In this document: piece by piece, positions 9,012-17,103 of the stretch
How the letters are laid out: every line of letters begins with the position of its first letter
How positions within the stretch are numbered: the stretch's first letter is position 1
NCBI GenBank assembly: GCA_035516175.1
Contig: DATJAO010000069.1
Coordinates: 1 to 64,000 of the forward strand
Direction: 5' to 3'
Source of the DNA: DASPSR01 sp035516175
GTDB taxonomy: Bacteria; Nitrospirota; UBA9217
DNA length: 64,000 bases
Program-made: the position numbers and the translations under genes
Notes under the pieces: model-generated
Seen by the model: only the letters and a program-made list of their open reading frames with translations
What the model was told of the DNA's origin: nothing
Database searches by the model: none

Positions 9012-9491
9012 CTATTTCCCTGTCAAGCCTTTTCTGAAGCTGTCGAGCCACCTGATGTGGCTCTTCTCTTCATTGATGACCTCGTCCACGATCTCTTTCT
9101 CCTTCACGATTGAGCGGAGCTCCATGAAATAGAGCAAAGTCTCCTTTTCGAAGCCGAGCGCGAATTTTACCGCGTCCTGGACCGTTTTCAGATGATCCAT
9201 GGCCGGGAGCGACTTGCCCCTGCCGAGGAAAAACTCCGATTCAACAAACGCCCTCATGTAATTGGTCACCTCTTCCCATTGTACCGGCTCGGTGCCGTGC
9301 TTCGCAACCACGTCCTTCAGATTGGTAAAGGTCTTCTCGTGCACTCTTTCTTTGGAAGCGAGCGTGGTGAAGAGCTTGACCAGCCCCTCGTCTTTCTTGA
9401 ATTTTTCCGACATGCCAGTGTAGAACTGATACCCCAGCTTTTCCGTCTGGATCGCCATTTCCATGATTTCATCGATAGAATAATTGTTCAT
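9012..9491 (-). CDS. Ferritin-like diiron protein (rubrerythrin-type domain)
   Basis: A 159-residue four-helix protein with the repeated Glu and ExxH pattern that binds two irons: QTEKLGYQFY (helix 1), KERVHEKTF (helix 2), FEKETLLYFMELR (helix 3) and INEEKSHIRWL (helix 4). It lacks the C-terminal rubredoxin Cys pair of full rubrerythrins, so it is the short, sulerythrin/YciE-like form. Such proteins detoxify peroxide or handle iron in anaerobes. GGGAGATAAA precedes the ATG. The gene stands alone and is convergent with the deacetylase gene. A second, unrelated copy of the fold is at 24593. Confidence 0.85.
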   Translation of the reverse strand: MNNYSIDEIMEMAIQTEKLGYQFYTGMSEKFKKDEGLVKLFTTLASKERVHEKTFTNLKDVVAKHGTEPVQWEEVTNYMRAFVESEFFLGRGKSLPAMDHLKTVQDAVKFALGFEKETLLYFMELRSIVKEKEIVDEVINEEKSHIRWLDSFRKGLTGK

Positions 9492-9652
9492 TTTATCTCC
9501 CTTAATTATGATATTCTATGATTCCAGCACCCAGATAAGAGGTTTATTCAGGGGAAATAATAGCCTGTTGGGCCATGGGTGTCAATCGAATTTTGAGCCG
9601 CCTGGGTCACGAATGCTGAAAGGACTGCTGACCGCTTCGAGCCTTTCACGTT

Positions 9653-9748
9653 GACTCCTTAAAGAGCAGAGACGTTTGTCCGCCGAAAGAGCAAACGACA
9701 CGCCTGTCTTTAGGTGAGTCCTTATGACGATCGCAACGTCGTTTTTCT
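9653..9748 (+). ncRNA. Candidate structured RNA with terminator upstream of phosphofructokinase
   Basis: The 387-base gap between the rubrerythrin-like gene and the phosphofructokinase gene holds a foldable block. GACTCCTTAAAGA (9653-9665) can pair with TCTTTAGGTGAGTC (9707-9720), enclosing CGTTTG (9673-9678) with CAAACG (9692-9697). Shortly after comes GACG/CGTC with a five-T run (9726-9746). No family is recognised. It may be a small RNA or a leader whose terminator sits upstream of the phosphofructokinase promoter. Confidence 0.3.
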
Positions 9749-9791
9749 GCCGTTTGGCGGCCTCATGGATACAGTAGGGGGCTGTTTCGGG

Positions 9792-9820
9792 TTGACAATT
9801 TTGGATTGTTTTGCTACAGT
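9792..9820 (+). promoter_or_regulatory. Promoter of phosphofructokinase gene
   Basis: TTGACA (9792-9797), 17-base spacer, TACAGT (9815-9820). The -35 is perfect and the spacing ideal. The gene starts about 58 bases downstream. Confidence 0.65.
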
Positions 9821-9878
9821 TGCGCCGTATCCGACGACACTAAAATAAGATCGAAAGTTAGAAGTTCAGGAGGGAGCA

Positions 9879-11114
9879 ATGGGAGAAAAGCTTGCGGTGG
9901 TCATCGGTGGGGGCCCGGCCCCTGGGATCAACGGCGTGATCAGTGCGGTCACCTTTGAAGCGGTGAAGCAAGGCCTGGAGGTGATCGGCATCTACGACGG
10001 TTTCAAGTGGCTAGCGAAGGGAGACACGTCGCAAACCATACGTCTTGATAATGGAGAAATAACACGCATTCACCTCCGCGGTGGATCGATCCTGCGTACG
10101 TCGCGTGACAATCCCACCAAAAGCCCGGAGAAGATGGCTAACGTTGTCAAGGCCCTGACCGGCCTCGGCATCAGATATCTCGTAACCATCGGCGGCGATG
10201 ATACGGCCTATACCGCAACCCGTGTTGAGCAGGAGGCTGGCGGAAAGATCGCCGTCTGCCATGTGCCGAAGACGATCGATAACGACCTTCCGCTCCCGTA
10301 TGGAGTCCCGACCTTCGGGTTTGAGACAGCACGCCAGCTTGGCACACAGCTCGTCGAGAATATCATGGAGGATGCCCGCACGGCGGGAAGGTGGTATTTC
10401 GTGATTGCCATGGGCCGTTCGGCCGGACACCTTGCGCTCGGCATGGGTATGGGTGCGGGTGCCACGCTTACACTCATTCCCGAGGAACTGGGCAACAAGA
10501 TTTCGCTGAACAAGGTCGTTTCCATCCTCGAGGGCGCCATTATCAAGCGCCTTGCGGTCGGCAGAAACCACGGCGTCGCGGTGATCGCCGAAGGCGTGGC
10601 CACGCGCCTTGACCCCGAGGAGTTGACGTTTCTCAAGGACGTGCCGAGAGACGACCACGGCAACATCCGCCTGGCAGAAATCCCGCTCGGCGACATGTTG
10701 AAGAAGAAGGTGACCGATGACCTCGGTGCAATCGGACTCAAGACCACCATCATCGCTAAGGACATCGGCTACGAGCTGCGCTGCCAGCCTCCAATCTCCT
10801 ATGACCGGGAATATACGAGGTACCTCGGGTACAGCGCAGTGAAGTTCCTGGTTTCAGGCGGAACAGGCGCCATGATCATGCTCAAGGACGGCCAAAGCCT
10901 GCCGATAAAATTCACTGACCTTCTCGATTCCAAGACAGGAAAGACACGCATCCGAACTGTGGACATCAAGGCCGATGACTACCTGATGGCGAGGAGATAC
11001 ATGATCCGTCTTGAGAAGGATGACATGGAGGGCGAGGCACTCAAGAAGCTCGCGGCAACGGTGAAAATGGGCCCTGAGGATTTCAAAAAGAGGTTTTCTG
11101 TGGCAGTCGCTTAG
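9879..11114 (+). CDS. 6-phosphofructokinase, probably PPi-dependent
   Basis: The enzyme phosphorylates fructose 6-phosphate in glycolysis, probably with pyrophosphate. GGDDT at residues 105-109 carries the Asp that in PPi-type enzymes replaces the Gly of ATP-type GGDG, and PKTIDND (130-136) supplies the catalytic Asp and the PPi-type Lys. MGRSAGH (178-184) is the sugar-phosphate site. At 411 residues it is longer than ATP-type bacterial enzymes and fits the PPi group. The ribosome site AGGAGGG is ideal. The gene is monocistronic, with its own promoter and terminator. PPi use makes the step reversible, which suits an energy-limited anaerobe. Cofactor choice is inferred from the motif. Confidence 0.88.
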   Translation: MGEKLAVVIGGGPAPGINGVISAVTFEAVKQGLEVIGIYDGFKWLAKGDTSQTIRLDNGEITRIHLRGGSILRTSRDNPTKSPEKMANVVKALTGLGIRYLVTIGGDDTAYTATRVEQEAGGKIAVCHVPKTIDNDLPLPYGVPTFGFETARQLGTQLVENIMEDARTAGRWYFVIAMGRSAGHLALGMGMGAGATLTLIPEELGNKISLNKVVSILEGAIIKRLAVGRNHGVAVIAEGVATRLDPEELTFLKDVPRDDHGNIRLAEIPLGDMLKKKVTDDLGAIGLKTTIIAKDIGYELRCQPPISYDREYTRYLGYSAVKFLVSGGTGAMIMLKDGQSLPIKFTDLLDSKTGKTRIRTVDIKADDYLMARRYMIRLEKDDMEGEALKKLAATVKMGPEDFKKRFSVAVA

Positions 11115-11150
11115 ATCGATATGCCGTTTTGATGAGACGGGACAGGAGAT

Positions 11151-11186
11151 TGGATAGCCATACATACCAGGCTATCCATTTTTTTT
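11151..11186 (+). terminator. Terminator after phosphofructokinase gene
   Basis: TGGATAGCC (11151-11159), 10-base loop, GGCTATCCA (11170-11178), then eight T. On the opposite strand there is no T-run, so it serves the plus strand only. Confidence 0.88.
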
Positions 11187-11466
11187 ACAGCGGGATCCTT
11201 TTTTCCCGTGCGATGTTTCTCAGGATGATCATGGCGTTGTGCAGGCGCTGGAGCTTCATGTTCCTCATCCTGAGCAACGACAGATCGTTCAAGGCTATCT
11301 TCTCGTTCCTCGCGCCCGTCATCGCTTTGTTAAGATTATCGTACAGATCCTTGAGCATGTCTTTGTCGAATTTTTTCAGAAAGAGCGGGTTCACCGAAAC
11401 ATACCCTTCCGCCACATCGGTGGCGACCGCCTTCATGCTCTTCCCTTTAAAGCCGCTTTCAGCCAT
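11185..11466 (-). CDS. Small conserved-looking protein of unknown function
   Basis: A 93-residue, Lys/Met/Leu-rich, mostly helical protein without Cys, signal or membrane segment. No family is recognised. It follows the HAMP-like membrane protein gene (11479-12036) by 12 bases on the same strand, so the two are probably co-transcribed. AAGGACACCTCATA precedes the ATG, giving an acceptable ribosome site. The central part (NEKIALNDLSLLRMRNMKLQRLHNAM, read as positions 54-79) looks like a helical hairpin. A cytosolic partner of the membrane protein is possible but not shown. Confidence 0.6.
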   Translation of the reverse strand: MAESGFKGKSMKAVATDVAEGYVSVNPLFLKKFDKDMLKDLYDNLNKAMTGARNEKIALNDLSLLRMRNMKLQRLHNAMIILRNIAREKRIPL

Positions 11467-11478
11467 TATGAGGTGTCC

Positions 11479-12036
11479 TTACATTTTCCGGTAGGATTTG
11501 ATCGCCGTATCCAGCAGTTCCTGTTTTTTGCGCAAGTCTTCGAGCTGCTTATGCATTCCGGCACTGTCAGCGCCCTGCAGGATCTTTTCCTGGATTGCCT
11601 GAATTGCCTCGAACAGGTCCCTCGCCGTATCCTCGATGAGGGTATGAGCGTCTCTGCTGTGCTCGCAAAGGCGGCTGATCGACTTGACCAGGTCCTGGAG
11701 CATTGGGTCGTCGGACGCTCTTAGCCTCAGGCAAATCGACGTATCTCCATCGGCCAGATGGTCGATGGCCCTTTGGATGCGCAGCATGGGGCCGACAAAT
11801 TTGTGGGAATAGAGCGCGCCCACGATGCCGATGAATACCAGAAGTGAGATCAGAGATAACGGGAGGAAGACGGGGAGTTGCACGATTTGCGCCAGCTTTT
11901 GGAAAACCCTCAGGAGGAGCGTATAGGCGACTAGGAGGAAGATGAGAAAAATGATGAACCGCGCCTGTGGTCCCGCCACATTAAGAAAATATCCCTTGCC
12001 CCTGCCTAATAAGGTACGTTTCACGTTTTTTGTCAT
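11479..12036 (-). CDS. Membrane protein with two TM helices and HAMP-like coiled coil
   Basis: The ATG at 12036 is preferred over an upstream in-frame ATG at 12108. The 185-residue protein has two transmembrane helices (about 26-46 and 55-75) with almost no periplasmic loop. Next comes a HAMP-like segment (KFVGPMLRIQRAIDHLADGD), then a long helical, coiled-coil C terminus. This is the membrane-proximal layout of chemoreceptors and sensor kinases without a kinase or signalling tip. No catalytic domain is present. It precedes the 11185 gene in one transcription unit. A scaffold or sensor accessory role is inference. Confidence 0.65.
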   Translation of the reverse strand: MTKNVKRTLLGRGKGYFLNVAGPQARFIIFLIFLLVAYTLLLRVFQKLAQIVQLPVFLPLSLISLLVFIGIVGALYSHKFVGPMLRIQRAIDHLADGDTSICLRLRASDDPMLQDLVKSISRLCEHSRDAHTLIEDTARDLFEAIQAIQEKILQGADSAGMHKQLEDLRKKQELLDTAIKSYRKM

Positions 12037-12151
12037 AATGCCGGTTCGATCTTGACGATACGCCGGTTCGACAGAATAATGCGCCGGATAATGTGAAGTT
12101 GTTTGCAATTATACTGATAAAATAGTGGTAGGTCAAGGCTATAATTTTGCC

Positions 12152-12180
12152 TTGAAGTCCCTATAGCCCTGTGGTAGAGT
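12152..12180 (+). promoter_or_regulatory. Promoter of moaA, leaderless start
   Basis: TTGAAG (12152-12157), 17-base spacer, TAGAGT (12175-12180), then six bases to the ATG at 12187. No Shine-Dalgarno is present. Confidence 0.5.
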
Positions 12181-12186
12181 TTCACT

Positions 12187-13176
12187 ATGCCCCTCTATGA
12201 TCCCCTTCATAGGCGAATTGATTACCTGCGGCTATCGGTAACCGACCGATGTAACCTTGCGTGCGTATACTGCAAGCCCAGGACGATGATGAAGGTGCTG
12301 CCGCACGAAGATATCCTGCGATATGAGGAGATGCTGCGCCTGGTCGCAATTGCGGCACCGCTCGGGATATCCCATGTCCGGGTTACTGGCGGAGAACCGC
12401 TCGTCAGGCGGGGGATTGTTGACTTTATTGCATCGCTCAGAGCGTGCACGGGCATCGAAGATATAAGTCTGACCACGAACGGCGTTCTGCTCGAAGGTAT
12501 GATCGAAGCTCTGGCTGAGGCAGGCAAACCCCGGCTCAATGTCAGTCTTGACTCGCTGAATGCTCAGAAATTTCGTGAAATCACAGGCAGCGATTCATGG
12601 GCTGCGGTCTGGCGCGGAATCGCCCGGGCCGAAGATCTGGGCTTTTACCCGCTCAAGATCAACATGGTTCCGGTCAGGGGCATCAACGATGGTGAAGTGG
12701 CAGATTTCGCTCGGCTCACGCTCAAGCGACGGATCCACGTCCGCTTTATCGAGTTCATGCCGATCGGAGCGAAAGACCGCTGGAACCGGGACGTCTGCGT
12801 TACCGCGGACCAGGTGCGGTCCGCCATCGAGCGGCAGGTAGGTCCGCTCATTCCGTTCACCGCAGGCAAAACCGCAGGTCCTTCGGACAACTACCAGATC
12901 CCCGGAGCGCTAGGAGTGATTGGTTTTATCAGCCCCATTACCAAGCACTTTTGCGGTACATGCCGGCGCCTCAGGTTGACTGCCGACGGGAAGATACGGC
13001 CCTGCCTGTTTTCCGATACGGAGATCGATGTCAAATCCCCCATGCGCGGCGGATGCGACGACCGGGAGCTGGAACGGCTGCTCAGGCTTTCACTCGAGAT
13101 CAAGCCAGAGCGGCACTATGTCGATGACAAACAGGCCGGAGACTACAAGCGGACCATGTCTGGAATCGGAGGATGA
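12187..13176 (+). CDS. moaA: GTP 3',8-cyclase MoaA
   Basis: This radical SAM enzyme makes the first step of molybdopterin (and tungstopterin) synthesis, cyclising GTP with its partner MoaC. The SAM cluster Cys are 22, 26 and 29 (CNLACVYC), followed by a GGEPLVRRG motif. The C-terminal second cluster is visible as FCGTCRRLRLTADGKIRPC. The protein ends in Gly-Gly (SGIGG), the MoaA tail that enters the active site. At 329 residues it is of normal length. MoaC is encoded 121 bases downstream. In this genome the pterin would feed the tungsten aldehyde oxidoreductase encoded at 42776. Confidence 0.95.
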   Translation: MPLYDPLHRRIDYLRLSVTDRCNLACVYCKPRTMMKVLPHEDILRYEEMLRLVAIAAPLGISHVRVTGGEPLVRRGIVDFIASLRACTGIEDISLTTNGVLLEGMIEALAEAGKPRLNVSLDSLNAQKFREITGSDSWAAVWRGIARAEDLGFYPLKINMVPVRGINDGEVADFARLTLKRRIHVRFIEFMPIGAKDRWNRDVCVTADQVRSAIERQVGPLIPFTAGKTAGPSDNYQIPGALGVIGFISPITKHFCGTCRRLRLTADGKIRPCLFSDTEIDVKSPMRGGCDDRELERLLRLSLEIKPERHYVDDKQAGDYKRTMSGIGG

Positions 13177-13297
13177 GAAGTACTCATTCCGATTTAGGGA
13201 AACTAGCATTTTTGATGATTAAAGAGATTGAAATTTGACCGTCAGTAATTTATTTGTAATTTGTTATTTGAGATTTGGAATTTTTCATTGATGAGCC

Positions 13298-13783
13298 ATG
13301 TCCAAACTCACTCACTTCGATGAACAAGGTTCAGCGCGCATGGTCGATGTTTCCTGCAAAGAAGAAACAGCACGTGAGGCCGTGGCTGCAGGCCGTGCCA
13401 TCATGCAGCCGAAGACGCTGAATCTCATTCTCGACCGCAAGGTAGCCAAGGGAGATGTCTTCAGCGTCGCGAGGGTCGCGGGTATCATGGCCGCCAAGAA
13501 GACTGCAGAGCTTATCCCCCTCTGTCACGCTCTGAACCTTACGTCCGTGGAGATCGCCTTTGAGCCGGACGAAAGGTCATCGTGTGTTCATATCCGGGCC
13601 GCTGTCAGGACAACCGGCAGGACCGGTGTCGAGATGGAAGCACTCACCGCCGTCGCTGTTGCAGGCCTCACGATCTACGACATGTGCAAGGCCGTTGACC
13701 GATCCATGACAGTCACAGACATCCGACTGATCAAAAAGACGGGCGGCAAGAGCGGGACCTTTGAACGAAAAGAAGATTCCTGA
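13298..13783 (+). CDS. moaC: Cyclic pyranopterin monophosphate synthase MoaC
   Basis: Converts the MoaA product to cyclic pyranopterin monophosphate. The 161-residue sequence is full length and shows MVDVSCKEETAREAVA, LIPLCHALNLTSVEI, TGRTGVEMEALTAV and MCKAVDRSM, the active-site blocks of the family, including the catalytic Lys in MCKA. The spacer from moaA contains an AT-rich stretch (TTTGTTATTTGAGATTTGGAATTTTT) like ones at 19.9 kb and 48.2 kb. The ATG has no clear ribosome site; GATGAG lies close upstream. Confidence 0.95.
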   Translation: MSKLTHFDEQGSARMVDVSCKEETAREAVAAGRAIMQPKTLNLILDRKVAKGDVFSVARVAGIMAAKKTAELIPLCHALNLTSVEIAFEPDERSSCVHIRAAVRTTGRTGVEMEALTAVAVAGLTIYDMCKAVDRSMTVTDIRLIKKTGGKSGTFERKEDS

Positions 13784-13857
13784 TATGTAATGCATGATGA
13801 GAAGATATGAACGATGCCTCTATTCCGCGTCGTGCATTCTTAATCGAGACTTAATAC

Positions 13858-14583
13858 ATGACCGAACTCTGGATCGGTTGCAGCGGGTTTAGCTATCAGC
13901 ACTGGCGAGGGGTGTTCTACCCGGAAAATCTGGGCGAACGCAGATGGCTTGCATATTACAGCAGCATATTTTCGACGGTAGAGCTCAATGTGACTTTTTA
14001 CCGCCTTCCCCGTCCGACAACCTTCGATACCTGGTACGAGGGAACCCCTCCTGATTTTGGATATTCGGTAAAAGGCAGCAGGTTTATCACTCACGTAAAA
14101 AAACTCCTCAATCCGCAAGACCCTCTCAAGCTGTTCTTCGACAGCGCACTGCGATTACGAGAAAAACTCAAGGTCGTCCTCTGGCAGTTTCCTCCGTCGT
14201 ATAAAGCGAACAGGGAAAGACTCGCTGCATTTGTCGGGCTGCTCAAAAAAATCCCAATACGTAACGCTTTTGAGTTCAGGCATGAAAGCTGGATTGTTCC
14301 GGATATCATGGACCTCTGCAGAGACCATAACATGAGCGTATGCACAGCGGATTGGCCCGCATTCATCGATGATGTCCCCGCGACGGCCGACTTCGTTTAC
14401 GTGCGGCGGCACGGCGAGGGCGGGTCGTACTCTACACGCTATACAAAGGCCGACCTGAAAAAAGATGCAGCGCGGATTAAGAAGTATCTGAAAGACCGGA
14501 AGGATGTTTTTATTTACTTCAACAACGATGCCTCCGGCTATGCCCCGCAGAACGCCAGGGAGCTCATAGAGATGCTGAAGTGA
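13858..14583 (+). CDS. DUF72 (YecE-like) protein
   Basis: The 241-residue protein carries DUF72 landmarks: WIGCSGFSYQHWRGVFYP at the N terminus, YSSIFSTVELNVTFYRLP, FGYSVKGSRFITH, and VYVRRHGEGG in the C-terminal half. The fold is a TIM barrel and the family's enzymatic role is not established. It follows moaC by 74 bases on the same strand. No direct tie to cofactor synthesis is visible. Length is normal for the family. Confidence 0.88.
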   Translation: MTELWIGCSGFSYQHWRGVFYPENLGERRWLAYYSSIFSTVELNVTFYRLPRPTTFDTWYEGTPPDFGYSVKGSRFITHVKKLLNPQDPLKLFFDSALRLREKLKVVLWQFPPSYKANRERLAAFVGLLKKIPIRNAFEFRHESWIVPDIMDLCRDHNMSVCTADWPAFIDDVPATADFVYVRRHGEGGSYSTRYTKADLKKDAARIKKYLKDRKDVFIYFNNDASGYAPQNARELIEMLK

Positions 14584-14665
14584 TCTGCGGTATTGAAAAA
14601 AGCGCGGTAGAGCAGTACTATACCTCTGCCGGAATACCGGAAAACCTTGATCCCGGGAGATTGCT

Positions 14666-14923
14666 ATGAAAGAAAAACTTATGGAAGAGGAGAAAAGAAT
14701 GAGGCGACTGCGTTTCATCGTCGATCTTGCGCAGGCGATCCTCATGCAGCAATCGGACCTTACCCTGAAGGAAGCCTTCGCTATCATAAGAGATGCAAAG
14801 ACGGCGGCATTGCTGTTATTCCCTGATAAAGAAGATGTCTATGAACTCATTTATTCGCCGAGATTCCGCAGGATCATTGCCGAACGTTTTATGATCCGCG
14901 GCGGACTATCTGACAGAAACTAA
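14666..14923 (+). CDS. Small hypothetical protein, helical
   Basis: An 85-residue protein with a charged N terminus (Glu/Lys/Arg), a helical stretch LRFIVDLAQAILMQQSDLTL and a C-terminal basic segment FRRIIAERFMIRGG. No family is recognised and there is no Cys or membrane helix. GGGAGATTGCT before the ATG gives a moderate ribosome site. It lies 82 bases after the DUF72 gene on the same strand. Confidence 0.6.
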   Translation: MKEKLMEEEKRMRRLRFIVDLAQAILMQQSDLTLKEAFAIIRDAKTAALLLFPDKEDVYELIYSPRFRRIIAERFMIRGGLSDRN

Positions 14924-15053
14924 AGGCCGAATGCTCAGTGGCAAAGTATTTCATTAAAAGAATATGTAACGATTCCCGCCATTTTTGCTTTTCTTATAGT
15001 GTCTATCCAAAGGCAATAAAAAATAATTAATAAAAACTTATATTTAAATAACA

Positions 15054-15080
15054 TTAGCACTCTACTTGACAGAGTGCTAA
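15054..15080 (+). promoter_or_regulatory. CIRCE operator of hsp20
   Basis: A perfect CIRCE: TTAGCACTC (15054-15062), nine bases, GAGTGCTAA (15072-15080). The arms extend to 13 bp with AACA/TGTT. The operator overlaps a promoter, TTGACA (15066-15071), 17 bases, TATTTT (15089-15094), so bound HrcA would block RNA polymerase. The nearest downstream gene is hsp20. Confidence 0.93.
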
Positions 15081-15094
15081 TGTTATGCTATTTT

Positions 15095-15300
15095 TAAAAT
15101 AAAGGAGTATGGGTAATGTAAGAAATATCCTTTAGGGATAGGGTAGAGCCTTATTTTATGATCTCCAAAAGATAGGGAAGTATTGAGTATCGTTAGACTT
15201 TAAATGTACAACGCTCAAAAATGCAGGAGCGGGTTAAGAAGGATTTTGGGGGTGGAGATCTAACCAAAGCCCTGAAGGGATCAGGAAAGGAGGGATAGTT
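15095..15300 (+). promoter_or_regulatory. Long leader of hsp20
   Basis: About 200 bases separate the HrcA-controlled promoter from the hsp20 start. An early AAAGGAG (15101-15107) faces an immediate ATG-TAA start-stop pair (15116-15121). ATCCTTTAGGGAT around 15127 can pair with the real ribosome site AAAGGAGGGAT (15288-15298). Such pairing would fit a temperature-sensitive leader, but the folding has not been calculated. Confidence 0.35.
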
Positions 15301-15831
15301 ATGAAAAGCTTAACTCGTTGGGATCCGTTCAATGTCATGAAAAGCTGGGATCCTTTTGATGAACTTCGTGTAATGCAGAGGGGCATGGATAGGCTGTTTG
15401 ACAGCTTCTTCGGGAGAATGGGAAGAGACATTAAGCCGTTGGAGCGTATTGCGGCATGGACGCCGTCGATCGAAAGCTATATGAAGGAAGGACATCTGGT
15501 ATTTAAGGCTGAGCTCCCGGGGGTGGATCCGAAAGATCTGGATGTAAGCATTGTCGACAGGGAACTGGTGATCAAGGGAGAACGGAAAACAGAGAAGGGC
15601 ACGAAGGATGAGGACTATCTTTATCGGGAGATTAGCTATGGCTCATTCGAGCGGCGTTTCCTGCTTCCCGAAGGCGTCAAGACCGAAGACCTGAAGGCGA
15701 AATACACCAACGGGATACTTGAGGTTACGGTGCCGGCGCCCGCTTTAGCCAAGGCCCGCAAGATCGAGATTGAAACTCCCAAGGAAGCGAAACAGATTGA
15801 GGGTGAGGTTACTGCCAAGAAGGCAGCGTAA
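15301..15831 (+). CDS. Small heat-shock protein, Hsp20/alpha-crystallin family
   Basis: The 176-residue chaperone holds unfolding proteins for DnaK/GroEL. The N-terminal arm has two WDPF repeats (WDPFNVMKSWDPFDEL). The alpha-crystallin domain spans about 50-150, with FKAELPGVDPKDLDVSI, LVIKGERK, YGSFERRFLLPEGV and the family signature NGILEVTVPAP. The C-terminal tail is Lys/Glu rich and ends in KKAA. AAAGGAGGG precedes the ATG. It is expressed from a CIRCE-controlled promoter, so it belongs to the HrcA regulon here. Confidence 0.93.
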   Translation: MKSLTRWDPFNVMKSWDPFDELRVMQRGMDRLFDSFFGRMGRDIKPLERIAAWTPSIESYMKEGHLVFKAELPGVDPKDLDVSIVDRELVIKGERKTEKGTKDEDYLYREISYGSFERRFLLPEGVKTEDLKAKYTNGILEVTVPAPALAKARKIEIETPKEAKQIEGEVTAKKAA

Positions 15832-15889
15832 AGCATTTCAAGGTGAAACATAGTGTTCCCGATGCACCGTTTATAACATGCACGAAGCG

Positions 15890-15929
15890 AAGGCCATCCC
15901 GTATGAGCAGGAACTGGGATGGCCTTTTT
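15890..15929 (+). terminator. Terminator after hsp20
   Basis: AAGGCCATCCC (15890-15900), 15-base loop, GGGATGGCCTT (15916-15926), then T-run. Confidence 0.85.
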
Positions 15930-15966
15930 ATGCTGGTGACTATGAAAATTCGGCTTTATTAAGCGC

Positions 15967-16023
15967 TTGACACAAAAGAGCCCCTGTGTTAAATTATTAG
16001 CACTCTATTATCGTGAGTGCTAA
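15967..16023 (+). promoter_or_regulatory. Promoter and CIRCE operator of hrcA-grpE-dnaK
   Basis: TTGACA (15967-15972), 17 bases, TAAATT (15990-15995), followed at once by a perfect CIRCE: TTAGCACTC (15997-16005), nine bases, GAGTGCTAA (16015-16023). The operator covers the expected transcription start, giving autoregulation of hrcA. Confidence 0.95.
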
Positions 16024-16056
16024 TAAAAATGACCATTCCTACTTAAGGTAGCATCA

Positions 16057-17103
16057 ATGGAGTTAGATGAAAGAAATAAGAGAGTATTACAAGCTGTCAT
16101 AGACAGCTATATTGCGAGCGGAATTCCGATCGGTTCGAATGTTCTGGCAAAGCGCTATGATTTCGGTGTGAGTTCAGCAACACTGCGGAATATTATGGCT
16201 GAGCTCGAGGAGATGGGTTACCTGACCCACCCCCACACGTCGGCCGGCAGGATCCCCACAGACTGGGGATACCGGTATTATATTGACAGCCTTATCAGCG
16301 TACAGAACGAAGCCGAAGATATTGAGGATCATCTGCGCCAGGCACCTCCGCTTCACAGCGGGAACCTTCACGAACTCATGATGGAGGCAAGCCAGTTCCT
16401 AGCAGCCCTTTCGCACTGTGCCGGAGTCGTGGTAGCGCCGAGCGAACCCGAAGGGAAGTATAAACATATAGAATTTGTGCGTCTGCGCGGCAGGCAAGTG
16501 CTTATTATTTTCGTCGCAAACACGGGAAGCGTCCAGAACAAGCTCATCGAACTGGACGAGTCCATCCAGCAGCACGATCTGAACACGTTCAGTGTTTATC
16601 TCGATGAGGAGCTCGAGCGGCACACACTAACGGAAATACGGCAGCGGCTCATCGAAAAAATGAAAGAGGAAAAGCGCCTCTTCATGCGTTTGATGGAGCA
16701 GACTTATCGCGCCAGCCAGGAGATGCAGGAGCGGGATGTTGAGAAGGTTTATATCGGCGGGGCATCCCAGATACTCGAAAATCCGGAATTTGCGAATGTC
16801 GAGAAGATGCGGTCGCTGTTCAAGGCGTTTGAGGACAAATACAAGCTGTTGAGGCTCCTCGATAGGAGCGTGGCGGCTGAAGGCATCAAGGTCTTTATCG
16901 GATCCGAAAATCACTATTTTGAAATGCAGGGGTGCAGTGTGGTTGTGAGCAGCTATAAGGCGGGAGAGAACATTATCGGCACTCTGGGGGTGATCGGGCC
17001 GACAAGGATGCAGTATAAACAGGTGATCCAGGTCGTGGACTATACGGCCAAGCTGGTGAGCAGGCTGCTGAGCGAACGATTTCAGAAAGGTATCGAGCGA
17101 TGA
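16057..17103 (+). CDS. hrcA: Heat-inducible transcription repressor HrcA
   Basis: The 348-residue repressor binds CIRCE and is kept active by GroEL. The N-terminal winged helix shows VLQAVIDSYIASGIPIGSNVLAK and VSSATLRNIMAELEEMGYL, then HPHTSAGRIPTDWGYRYYID, the classic HrcA block. The C-terminal domain has the YIGGASQILENPEF-type and GTLGVIGPTRMQY motifs. It is first gene of the hrcA-grpE-dnaK unit and overlaps grpE by four bases. Targets in this window are its own promoter, hsp20 and groESL. Confidence 0.96.
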   Translation: MELDERNKRVLQAVIDSYIASGIPIGSNVLAKRYDFGVSSATLRNIMAELEEMGYLTHPHTSAGRIPTDWGYRYYIDSLISVQNEAEDIEDHLRQAPPLHSGNLHELMMEASQFLAALSHCAGVVVAPSEPEGKYKHIEFVRLRGRQVLIIFVANTGSVQNKLIELDESIQQHDLNTFSVYLDEELERHTLTEIRQRLIEKMKEEKRLFMRLMEQTYRASQEMQERDVEKVYIGGASQILENPEFANVEKMRSLFKAFEDKYKLLRLLDRSVAAEGIKVFIGSENHYFEMQGCSVVVSSYKAGENIIGTLGVIGPTRMQYKQVIQVVDYTAKLVSRLLSERFQKGIER

